Virus record (IMG/VR): IMGVR_UViG_3300025141_007551
Coordinates: 1 to 25,981 of that record
Direction: 5' to 3' (one strand)
From: a virus
Length of the DNA: 25,981 nucleotides
Every line of letters starts with the position of its first letter. Position 1 is the stretch's first letter. This document shows positions 17,616-23,844 of the stretch, piece by piece. Both the position numbers and the translations under genes were made by a program. Under the pieces are notes generated by a model, which was given only the letters and a program-made list of their open reading frames with translations, searched no databases and had not been told where the DNA came from.

Positions 17616-18494
17616 ATGCCAATCAAATACTCCCTCATCGCTCGCATCATCAGGGCCATTAAACGGGCCTTAGCCAAAAAGAATTATCCTAAATTCATTT
17701 TAACTGTATGGAAGAAGTCTCAACTCCATAAGGACTGGGCTTCTAGCATAGATGGGTTTGATGCGATCTCTGTAAAGGTCTTAGACGGCTCCTCTAAGTT
17801 TCAGCTACAAGAGGCTGCGTCAGTGCTTGTAGAGGCCGCACATCTAAATCTAGAGCATCACGGGTGGGGATTCCATTACTGTCTCACCAAAGAAAAAGCA
17901 AAAAAAGAGGCAACTGCAGCCGCAGACCTTTGTAAGAAATTAAATTTAGTTGGTTATCATTGGAATGCTGAAAAGCAATGGAATGCCTCTGAAGACCCCG
18001 AAGGCACTGCGATTGAGTTTGCAGAGCAGTTTAAATTATTGGCACCAAGAGTAAAATTATTCGCAAATTGCTTTTCATCGAAGGTCACATCGGAGATGAT
18101 GGAGGTGTTCGATTACTATGAGCCAATGATTTATGGAACTAGAATTTCTACAATTTCTAAGAAGTTTAAAAACAGGTGGAGTTCCCCGAGCATGCGTCCT
18201 GACCAGCGATGCGCTATGGTTGGTACCGGGAGAAAAAATCCACGTAATCCAAAGCAAGCCTGGGGGTATACTTACTCCACTGGCTCTGATTCTTCTGAAT
18301 CGGGACTTGATAAGCTTGTCAGAGACTACAAACCAGCATACTTAAATTACTTCAGAGCAGGAGTAATTGGTGGGGAGGACATAATGATGGAGTCAAACGA
18401 CATTAATCCTACCCTCTCGCAGCAAATTAAAGTAATAAAGAAGTCGATTAGAGATGAGCAAAGAACACTTCAACGGGATGGCCAGCGTGTCTAA
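17616..18494 (+). CDS. TIM-barrel glycoside hydrolase-like protein, endolysin candidate
   Basis: The 292-residue product has a basic amphipathic N-terminus (IARIIRAIKRALAKK) and then eight strands that can be laid out as a TIM barrel. They are near residues 26-31 (KFILTVW), 51-57 (ISVKVLDG), 84-89 (WGFHYC), 113-121 (GYHWNAEKQW), 146-152, 168-174 (YEPMIYG), 199-205 and 242-248 (YLNYFRAG). N117-A118-E119 at the end of strand 4 sits where GH25 lysozymes have the catalytic D-x-E, so E119 is the candidate acid, but Asn replaces Asp (inference). There is no signal peptide. Only a weak GGGGC precedes the start. Two membrane proteins follow, as in lysis cassettes. It could also be a tail-associated hydrolase. 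Confidence 0.5.
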   Translation: MPIKYSLIARIIRAIKRALAKKNYPKFILTVWKKSQLHKDWASSIDGFDAISVKVLDGSSKFQLQEAASVLVEAAHLNLEHHGWGFHYCLTKEKAKKEATAAADLCKKLNLVGYHWNAEKQWNASEDPEGTAIEFAEQFKLLAPRVKLFANCFSSKVTSEMMEVFDYYEPMIYGTRISTISKKFKNRWSSPSMRPDQRCAMVGTGRKNPRNPKQAWGYTYSTGSDSSESGLDKLVRDYKPAYLNYFRAGVIGGEDIMMESNDINPTLSQQIKVIKKSIRDEQRTLQRDGQRV

Positions 18495-18837
18495 CGACGA
18501 ATCAAATGTGCTGTTAAGGGAAATCCTTGATAACCAAAAAGAGGCCCTCGATTTAAATGGCCAACTTGTTTTGTTAAATGGGAAGATGGATAAGCTTATT
18601 GACTGCGTTGATAAAAAGATGCAGCCCTCGAGCACCGTCAATGCCATTCTTTCAAACACACACGCCCTTTCATCCATTGTATTTATTGTCCTTGTGGCTC
18701 TTTTTTTAGGGCTGGGGGATGGCATCATGGAGAGATGGCTTGGGCCTGGAGAGGTAACTGATGAAAGCATTGAAAAAATTATTCGAGTCCTTGAAAGGGC
18801 TTCTCAGCCACCTGCTAGCTCAACGCCCGCAGAGTAA
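18454..18837 (+). CDS. Single-pass membrane protein, holin-like candidate
   Basis: The 127-residue product has an acidic coiled-coil N-terminal part (LLREILDNQKEALDLNGQLV), one hydrophobic segment at about residues 71-88 (ALSSIVFIVLVALFLGLG) and a short, mostly acidic C-terminal tail. It overlaps the candidate endolysin gene by 41 bases. No clear ribosome site marks the ATG at 18454, and the ATG at 18478 (overlap 17 bases) is an alternative start. The size, the single membrane span and the place after an endolysin candidate fit a holin or other lysis membrane protein (inference). Typical holins have more hydrophobic sequence, so the role is open. Confidence 0.55.
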   Translation: MSKEHFNGMASVSNDESNVLLREILDNQKEALDLNGQLVLLNGKMDKLIDCVDKKMQPSSTVNAILSNTHALSSIVFIVLVALFLGLGDGIMERWLGPGEVTDESIEKIIRVLERASQPPASSTPAE

Positions 18838-19327
18838 GCCAGAGAAGAACCCAATGGCAGAGCTTCAGTTGTATCTCTGGGGGTTCTTTGCCGTGAGCCT
18901 TTTCCTTATTCTTGTTTTAAATACGTGTGGCTGCACGGAACAATCTAGGCGCATATTTAAAGAATCTGTGGTATCTGCCACCGATTGCGCTTTTCATACA
19001 TCGCTTGCGTGTGCGTCTCAAGCATCTGCTGGCTGTGAAAAACCCTCCAATGGGGAAGGTTATGGAGAATTTGGACAATGTTTAGTGAACCGTTCAGCCT
19101 CTTGCTCTGGTCGAGGATTGGGGCTTTGCCTTTTAAAAGGAATCGCAAATGTGCTCGGCTCGACTTCTGTGGCTGCTGGGGGTGCTGGCTGTGTCGGTAG
19201 CAACTCTTTGGAACAAGTTAAAGCTTGTGTTTCGGATGTTACTATAGAAACAGAAAGCGATGCCGTTCAAACTGTGGCATACTGCTATAGGCATGTATGT
19301 ATGGAAGGCCCTGGAACAGAGCCATAG
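18761..19327 (+). CDS. Membrane-anchored Cys-rich protein, spanin-like candidate
   Basis: GGAGAGG lies six bases before the ATG at 18761, inside the previous gene, giving a 77-base overlap. The 188-residue product has a basic N-terminus, one membrane segment at about residues 36-54 (LQLYLWGFFAVSLFLILVL) and then NTCGC. The outer part holds ten further cysteines, making 12 in all, many in short A/G-C contexts, which suggests disulfide bonds in an oxidising compartment. There is no canonical lipobox: the residues before the first Cys are LNT. Overlapping membrane proteins in a lysis region recall nested spanin genes (family knowledge), but spanins are not usually this Cys-rich. An envelope or exclusion role is an alternative. 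Confidence 0.55.
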   Translation: MKALKKLFESLKGLLSHLLAQRPQSKPEKNPMAELQLYLWGFFAVSLFLILVLNTCGCTEQSRRIFKESVVSATDCAFHTSLACASQASAGCEKPSNGEGYGEFGQCLVNRSASCSGRGLGLCLLKGIANVLGSTSVAAGGAGCVGSNSLEQVKACVSDVTIETESDAVQTVAYCYRHVCMEGPGTEP

Positions 19328-19337
19328 CGAGGAACGG

Positions 19338-19607
19338 ATGCCCACCAAGAAATCAAAAAGAAATTACAAGAAAGAGTATGCCAGGGACCATGCGTCTACT
19401 AAGGCCAAGAAAGCCCGAGCAAAAAGAAACGCTGCCAATAAGAAATTAAAACCCGGTAAAGGCAAAGAGGTAGACCACAAGAAGCCTCTGTCTAAGGGTG
19501 GCTCAAATAAAAAGAGCAACCTTCGAGTGGTGTCCCGCTCCACTAACCGGAAGAAAGCAGCAAGCACAGTAACTAAAAAACGCAAGACCACTCGAAAGAA
19601 AAAATAA
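19338..19607 (+). CDS. Small HNH-type endonuclease-like protein
   Basis: GAGG five bases before the ATG at 19338 supports this start over an in-frame ATG at 19260, which would overlap the previous gene. The 89-residue protein is extremely basic. Residues 46-73 read as an HNH core: D46-H47-x2-P50, then GGSN, N61-L62 and N70-R-K-K. This is the pattern of small zinc-less HNH nucleases in phages (family knowledge). The last histidine position is Asn, giving an H-N-N form. Such nucleases can nick DNA during packaging or replication, or may only bind DNA. It is the last gene of the plus block and ends eight bases before the stop of the convergent minus gene. Confidence 0.65.
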   Translation: MPTKKSKRNYKKEYARDHASTKAKKARAKRNAANKKLKPGKGKEVDHKKPLSKGGSNKKSNLRVVSRSTNRKKAASTVTKKRKTTRKKK

Positions 19608-19615
19608 AGGAACTA

Positions 19616-19870
19616 TCATTTAGATTCCATAATGTGCCTAGATAAAAGCTGCGTGGCTCCAATCAAGGCAAGACGGTCGGTGTTGTTCTTGTAAGACTCC
19701 TGGCAATGGACATCCCCATTGGACATTAAGGCCACAACACCCACGGACTGAATGCGCCCCTCCTCCGCATCAATTAATAATTCTTTTAATGTGCGAATTA
19801 AAACATCTCTTCGGTCTGTATAGTATAGTATATTATCACTACTACTATTATCATTAGTATTATATTCCAT
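19616..19870 (-). CDS. Small unknown phage protein (84 aa)
   Basis: AGGAG lies about six bases before the ATG at 19870, supporting the start. The first 16 residues are Asn/Ser/Asp-rich low complexity. A compact alpha-beta unit follows: a helix (RRDVLIRTLKELLIDAEEG), a strand pair (SVGVVALMSNGDVHC) and a final helix (DRLALIGATQLLSRHIM). This resembles short phage proteins of unknown function with a V-A-L-x2-x-G-x-V strand and an L-I-G-A helix. It is the last gene of the replication block and overlaps the upstream gene by 11 bases. Confidence 0.65.
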   Translation of the reverse strand: MEYNTNDNSSSDNILYYTDRRDVLIRTLKELLIDAEEGRIQSVGVVALMSNGDVHCQESYKNNTDRLALIGATQLLSRHIMESK

Positions 19871-20099
19871 TACTACTCCTATCCTTCAATGTAAGTAGTT
19901 TTAATTCCATGTGTTTTAATTCTATAGAGCGAAGGCGCAGGTCTTCTTTTGTGTCTATGTACCAGCCCTCTTCCTTAAAACCCATCGCATCTTTCCGCCG
20001 CTTCGCCTTCCTATACTTAGCAACCTTCTGCATCAGGTGAGTGAAGTCTGACTCAATGCCCCGACTAAGGCCCCTAACTTCCCGCTCAAGGCTCTGCAT
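19860..20099 (-). CDS. Unknown charged helical protein (79 aa)
   Basis: I chose the ATG at 20099, which overlaps the end of the RusA-like gene by 14 bases. An in-frame ATG at 20195 would add 32 Ser/Thr/Pro-rich residues but overlap by 110 bases. Neither start has a clear ribosome site. The product is nearly all charged helix (REVRGLSRGIESDFTHLMQK, KYRKAKRRKDAMGF) with a coiled-coil end (LRSIELKHMELKLLTLKD). A nucleic-acid-binding or structural accessory role is possible; the function is unknown. Confidence 0.55.
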   Translation of the reverse strand: MQSLEREVRGLSRGIESDFTHLMQKVAKYRKAKRRKDAMGFKEEGWYIDTKEDLRLRSIELKHMELKLLTLKDRSSNGI

Positions 20100-20604
20100 G
20101 GCACTCAGATATGGGTTGGTATGGGTGGATGCTGTCGAAGGCTCCTGTGGCCCTTCTACGGGCTTCGTCGATTTCGGACTCTTTGGAGTATGCATAGATA
20201 TGTACCTGTGGCTGGAGTTTATTTCTTACTGGCTTATGTCTTCTGAGGACAAGGGACTCGATGTCTTTGTCGTCTCCTGACTCGAACAAGACTCCTTGGT
20301 ATGCGTCGAGGAGGACTTTGACGGGTGCGTCGATGTCGCATCCTCCGGGTAGCGCGTACTCGACGACGACAATTGCGGAGCCTTTAATCGGAGTCCCGCT
20401 GACTTTGGAGTGGGTCTCGGCAGCCGCCATCCATTTTGTTTTTGCGCCATGAGCATATCTCCAGTGCTTGCTTCTTAATTTATTAGCAAGGGCCATCCTG
20501 AGTAGATAAAGAGGGTCCATCCTTCTCCACTTCTTTTTGTCAGACTCATCAGCCCCGTCTTTTTTAATTGGCATATGGGTGCCGTGTATTTCTACGTGAA
20601 TCAT
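20086..20604 (-). CDS. rusA: RusA-family Holliday junction resolvase
   Basis: I chose the ATG at 20604, which overlaps the stop of the upstream gene in an ATGA, giving 172 residues. A longer frame from 20658 exists but is Cys-rich and lacks support. Residues 90-112 read D90-I-D92-x3-K96-x3-D100 and then D111-D112. The E. coli RusA catalytic residues D70, D72, K76 and D91 (within D90-D91) have nearly the same spacing (family knowledge). The Asn usual after the second Asp is Ala here. RusA dimers cut Holliday junctions symmetrically. The protein is about 50 residues longer than E. coli RusA (120), with an extra 35-residue tail. With the nuclease, annealase and SSB upstream, it completes a recombination set. 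Confidence 0.8.
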   Translation of the reverse strand: MIHVEIHGTHMPIKKDGADESDKKKWRRMDPLYLLRMALANKLRSKHWRYAHGAKTKWMAAAETHSKVSGTPIKGSAIVVVEYALPGGCDIDAPVKVLLDAYQGVLFESGDDKDIESLVLRRHKPVRNKLQPQVHIYAYSKESEIDEARRRATGAFDSIHPYQPISECHAEP

Positions 20605-20831
20605 AATACCCTGTGAGCAACTGCAACCGCGCCCAATGCAAGCGCAGTCCAGTGCCATAGCTCTGGCTTAAAGAAGTGGTCGTATTCCTTAACATACTTT
20701 TTTTCAAAGTAATTAAGGCCCTTTAGTTTTTTTAATTCTCGGTGAGAACTGCCAAGCTTATACCTTTCAGCCATGTCCATGGCAGATAATCCCACAAAGA
20801 TAATTATTATTATTTCAATTGGATGAATCAT
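20601..20831 (-). CDS. Small membrane protein between helicase and resolvase genes (76 aa)
   Basis: I chose the ATG at 20831 because it overlaps the helicase stop in an ATGA. At its other end the stop overlaps the resolvase start the same way. An ATG at 20849 is an alternative. The product has a very hydrophobic N-terminal segment (HPIEIIIIIFVGLSAMDM), a basic aromatic middle (YFEKKYVKEYDHFFK) and a second hydrophobic segment (LWHWTALALGAVAVAHRVL), so two membrane passes are likely. Both coupled overlaps support that it is translated. A membrane protein inside a replication operon is unusual. A membrane anchor for replication or a host-interaction role is speculative. Confidence 0.6.
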   Translation of the reverse strand: MIHPIEIIIIIFVGLSAMDMAERYKLGSSHRELKKLKGLNYFEKKYVKEYDHFFKPELWHWTALALGAVAVAHRVL

Positions 20832-22174
20832 AATTCCGATATTAAGCATTGCGATGGTTCAAACTTATACTTAATCGCAACATTTTCTCCCTGTTTGCAC
20901 TTCTCGATATTTATTAGCAAGTCATTAAAGCGAGCCATTCTTTCTGCGTCTGAGTGACGAGGATCTCTAAATGGCCTGTATATTACGGCACCAACGTAGC
21001 ACTTTTGCTCTGCAGCACCAATCCATTCCGTGTGCCGGAGTCCAGGCATCGCAGGAAGTGGCTGGCTTTCCCACTCCCGGTTTAGCTGCGCCGTTAGCAT
21101 CAAGGGGACTTGCAGTCTATCTGCCTCCCTCTCCATCATAGCCCAGCAATACTCTAGCCAATCTCTGCGCGAGCGCGTGTTGCGAGCGTCCGCGTATATC
21201 GCCTGAAGATAATCTATCCAAATAACTTGGCACCCCTGCCTGACACAAAGGTCATTCATCACCCGCAGCACGTCTGTAAGACGACCACCCTTTGCATCTG
21301 CCAGGAATATATTGTCTAGGTAATCCTCTTCCGTGCTGTTCTCAATAGCAGCAGCCTCTCTATCGGTAAGCTGCTCAGAGTCTGGAGATGTCAGAACATT
21401 ATCCCTAATCTTTCCAAGGGGGACGCCAGAGACCTTAGACATCCACCGGGATGCCCATACAGACTTGGAGTCCTCCAGGCTTATGATGCCTACCCTGTGA
21501 CCTGCTTTGGCCTGGTGGTTGACAACCTGGGCCACCCATGAACTCTTCCCGTGGGATGTCCTTGCGGTCCATAGGTAAGTACACCCTGGGACAAGAGCAC
21601 CTATAATGTCGTCCATCTTTTTAAAGCCAGTGGTAATTAAAGCAGACGGATTATTAAATCTCTGGTGCCACATGTCGTGCATCATTCGTCTAACGGTGTT
21701 TGATTCGTGCTGCTCGGACATATGCAAGCTAACCACATCGCTTTGAATGTGATTAACTGTCTCTTCAGGTCCGTAAACACCTTGCTCTAGCTGGGCCATT
21801 CGGTCTGAGAACTTATCCTCGAGAAACCTCAGTGCGGCGTAATGCTCGAGGAGTTGGTGGAACCTTTCAGGAGCCGCTTTAATTGTAGGGTCTGACAAGT
21901 CTTTCCATACAGAGCGCACGTCCATGCTGGTGTTTCGAGAAAACTCTGCAGTTAATTCAAGCTCCTCGTAATCAAGTTTGTCCATCAAGGGGTCATCTGC
22001 TCCCCTTCGATTAATTGCTTGCTCCATCATCCTAAAAAGGGAGAGCAACTCTTTGTTTGCAATTAAGCTATGCGGTTGGTCTACAGAGTGTATATACCTA
22101 GGTGCCCTCAAGAGCGAAGCCAAGAAATAAAACTCTGTTTTCCATGTCACGTCTCCATTCATCTTTCTTGTCAT
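20828..22174 (-). CDS. dnaB: DnaB-type replicative DNA helicase
   Basis: The ATG at 22174 overlaps the stop of the upstream gene in an ATGA and has GGAA upstream. A TTG four codons earlier is less likely. The 448-residue protein has a helical N-terminal domain (about residues 1-165) and a RecA-like motor. Walker A is ARTSHGKSS at about residues 203-211, Walker B is VIWIDYLQ near residue 315, and LMLTAQLNREWE matches the sensor motif downstream (H3-like). This is the order found in hexameric DnaB helicases, which unwind the fork 5'-3' on the lagging strand (family knowledge). It sits directly after a winged-helix protein that could load it. The length is normal for the family. Confidence 0.9.
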   Translation of the reverse strand: MTRKMNGDVTWKTEFYFLASLLRAPRYIHSVDQPHSLIANKELLSLFRMMEQAINRRGADDPLMDKLDYEELELTAEFSRNTSMDVRSVWKDLSDPTIKAAPERFHQLLEHYAALRFLEDKFSDRMAQLEQGVYGPEETVNHIQSDVVSLHMSEQHESNTVRRMMHDMWHQRFNNPSALITTGFKKMDDIIGALVPGCTYLWTARTSHGKSSWVAQVVNHQAKAGHRVGIISLEDSKSVWASRWMSKVSGVPLGKIRDNVLTSPDSEQLTDREAAAIENSTEEDYLDNIFLADAKGGRLTDVLRVMNDLCVRQGCQVIWIDYLQAIYADARNTRSRRDWLEYCWAMMEREADRLQVPLMLTAQLNREWESQPLPAMPGLRHTEWIGAAEQKCYVGAVIYRPFRDPRHSDAERMARFNDLLINIEKCKQGENVAIKYKFEPSQCLISEL

Positions 22175-22782
22175 CGGAATTTCCAAGCTCGCTTTTGGTC
22201 CTGCTGGGCCAGTTGGGGGGCGGACTTAAAGAATACTTTGAATGCATAGCCCCATTGCTTAAAGCGTATGTCATCAAAGTATCTTTCCATCGCCACAAAA
22301 ATTTGGTCTTCAAGCGTTTGGTACAGTTGGTTCCAGTCTCCTAGCTCTTTCCAATAGTCAGAGCGGGAGCGGACGTACTTGTATTCGTTTTTCTTTTCAT
22401 ACAACTCGTCCCAGCGGCTCATCAAGTCTCTTATTGGGACTTCTTTGGGAGGCTCTACCCCATCGTCACCGACCATCATGTCGGCACACTTCGTCATGTC
22501 AATGAGCCACTCGCCTCTCTTGCCCTGGTGCTTATCCACACGAATAAGCTCGTGCTTGCACAGGTCCACGATGGCATTTTCTATTTGAGGACGAGAGGCA
22601 GAAAGGGTGGCTGCCAACGCTGCAGGTGAAACAAAAAAACACAAGGGAGCGATGGAGGCTTCCCCAATAGTTGTTTCAACTGGTGCAGCGAAGGCAGCCA
22701 GATGAGCAAGAACCCCAACGCGAAGGGGAGATGCAAATGCAGGATGCGTTCGTATCGTCTTTGAGTCAAGGATCAAGTTCAT
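22171..22782 (-). CDS. Winged-helix replication protein, candidate helicase loader or initiator
   Basis: The 203-residue product starts three bases after the SSB stop with no ribosome site, so reinitiation is likely. Residues about 10-95 fit a winged helix (LRVGVLAHLAAFAAP, VSPAALAATLSASRPQIENA, then IRVDKHQGKRGEWLID). The C-terminal half is helical and aromatic (YKYVRSRSDYWKELGDWNQL, then FVAMERYFDDIRFKQWGYAF). A winged-helix protein immediately before and overlapping a dnaB gene is typical of phage initiator or DnaD-like loader genes (family and context knowledge). Sequence alone does not tell a loader from an origin-binding initiator or a regulator. Confidence 0.55.
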   Translation of the reverse strand: MNLILDSKTIRTHPAFASPLRVGVLAHLAAFAAPVETTIGEASIAPLCFFVSPAALAATLSASRPQIENAIVDLCKHELIRVDKHQGKRGEWLIDMTKCADMMVGDDGVEPPKEVPIRDLMSRWDELYEKKNEYKYVRSRSDYWKELGDWNQLYQTLEDQIFVAMERYFDDIRFKQWGYAFKVFFKSAPQLAQQDQKRAWKFR

Positions 22783-22785
22783 AGG

Positions 22786-23397
22786 TTAAAACGGAATGTC
22801 TGAGTCATCACCAACACGACCATTAGGGGACCACCCCTCAACATCCTTAAAGATGTATAGAGTTCCGCCCTTGGCGGGGTCCTTTGGGTCTGCCCATGAG
22901 ACGCAGTATTCCTCTCCTTCTTTTCCGGCATAAGAAAAGCCGTCTGCTTCAGGTTTATCCCAGGAGATTTTATTTACGATATCCGTATAGGGAAAGGCAC
23001 TCCTACCGCCCTTCCCTCCGCTAAAACCCGAGCCTGGTGGCCCTCCTTGTGGTCCACTGGGCGCTGCAGATGGCTTCTCAGCACTGTCTGCACCTTGAGC
23101 AATCTTCGCAAAAGCGGAAGCGGTAAGAATCTTTTTATAAATCTTCTGACCATTCTTCTCGTAAGAATCCGTGCTGATGCGCCCTGTAGCAAACACTCGG
23201 TCACCCTCTTGCAAGGTAGACGCAATGTCAGCTAGGTCATTCCAGCATGTTACGTTGTGGTAAGTGCTAAAAGAATTATCTCCTCGCACCTGCTTTGTCT
23301 CCACCGATACGTTGGCGACAGAGCCGTTCTTTGTGGGGTTTACGCGAACAGGTTGGTTCACGGTCCCCAGGACGGTTGCTTCATTAATATCTCTCAT
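22786..23397 (-). CDS. ssb: Single-stranded DNA-binding protein (SSB)
   Basis: AAGGAG lies seven bases before the ATG at 23397, which shares a base with the previous stop. Residues 1-100 form an OB fold with the usual pattern: NEATVLGTVNQPVRV, the aromatic HNVTCWNDLADIA, then GDRVFATGRIST. A Gly/Pro-rich linker follows (about 105-133). The last seven residues are DDSDIPF, the acidic tip by which bacterial SSBs recruit partners such as helicases and recombination proteins (family knowledge). An extra 65-residue segment (about 134-196, with WDKP, YCVSWADP and IFKDVEGW) separates linker and tip, which is unusual. It would coat single strands made by the nuclease and helicase encoded beside it. 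Confidence 0.9.
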   Translation of the reverse strand: MRDINEATVLGTVNQPVRVNPTKNGSVANVSVETKQVRGDNSFSTYHNVTCWNDLADIASTLQEGDRVFATGRISTDSYEKNGQKIYKKILTASAFAKIAQGADSAEKPSAAPSGPQGGPPGSGFSGGKGGRSAFPYTDIVNKISWDKPEADGFSYAGKEGEEYCVSWADPKDPAKGGTLYIFKDVEGWSPNGRVGDDSDIPF

Positions 23398-23582
23398 TAG
23401 AGTTCTCCTTTCTCAAGCAGTAAAAGTTGCTCGCGAAGAGCCTTGTATTCTTTCCTGATTGCGACCGAAAGTGTTCTTGCTCGTTTGTTAGCCGACTTGT
23501 TTCCAGCCTCCGCATTCGCGACCTCCAGCATTAACGTCTCCGCAATAGAGACCAGCCCCAAAGCTTTATCCCGAAGCTTCAT
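23397..23582 (-). CDS. Histone H1-like (Hc1-type) short protein (61 aa)
   Basis: AAGGAGG lies five bases before the ATG at 23582, so this start is preferred over an ATG at 23609 that would overlap the upstream gene further. The product is a helical hairpin. Residues 24-39 read AEAGNKSANKRARTLS, which resembles the EKGNKAAAQRVRT-type core of chlamydial histone Hc1 (family knowledge; match recalled by eye). A second helix (AIRKEYKALREQLLLLEKGE) follows. Hc1 has a long Lys/Ala/Pro tail after this part; here the tail is missing and the protein stops. A DNA-compacting or nucleoid-type role is possible. Its stop overlaps the SSB start by one base. Confidence 0.6.
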   Translation of the reverse strand: MKLRDKALGLVSIAETLMLEVANAEAGNKSANKRARTLSVAIRKEYKALREQLLLLEKGEL

Positions 23583-23844
23583 AACCTCCTCCTTGTGTGC
23601 GTTGCACACTCCAAATTGTGTTGGGAAAAAAGTGCCAGTCTCTCCTAGCAGTCACACCACTCGAGGCAGGTGTCACCTTAGTCTTCCGGGTGGGGACGAC
23701 GCGAAACTCACCAGGGTAAATGAGTCCCCCCGCTTTCCAGCGAGTGCCGCATGGCCCTGACCATGCTCCCGGCTCCTCAATGCGTCCATTGAGCAGTGCC
23801 CCTGAATCGACGGAGAGCAACCCCCGTATCTTCTCAAAGACCAT
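23566..23844 (-). CDS. Unknown 92-aa protein in the recombination operon
   Basis: GGAGGT lies seven bases before the ATG at 23844, inside the end of the upstream gene (11-base overlap), and the stop overlaps the next gene by 17 bases. The product is Gly/Arg/Trp/Pro-rich (EEPGAWSGPCGTRWKAGGLI, YPGEFRVVPTRKTKVTP, then ARRDWHFFPNTIW). It has no membrane segment and no known motif. The strong ribosome site and the tight fit make a real gene likely, though the composition is unusual for a folded protein. Confidence 0.55.
   Translation of the reverse strand: MVFEKIRGLLSVDSGALLNGRIEEPGAWSGPCGTRWKAGGLIYPGEFRVVPTRKTKVTPASSGVTARRDWHFFPNTIWSVQRTQGGGYEASG

Noticed and set aside
18761-19327. Cys-rich membrane protein as a lipoprotein
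   Set aside because: The residues before the first Cys after the hydrophobic segment are LNT, not a canonical lipobox, so the lipoprotein idea was not used as a call.
19520-19552. AGTGG/CCACT stem inside the HNH-like gene as a terminator
   Set aside because: The stem is only five bases, has a nine-base loop and no T-run, and lies within the coding region.
19819-19870. AT-rich near-repeat tract (TATAG and ACT/ATT runs) as an origin or promoter
   Set aside because: It encodes the Asn/Ser/Asp-rich start of the 84-aa protein with a good ribosome site, and no iterons or inverted repeats are seen.
20604-20658. Longer start for the RusA-like gene
   Set aside because: The extra 18 residues are Cys-rich and overlap the membrane protein gene; the ATGA junction at 20604 is better supported.
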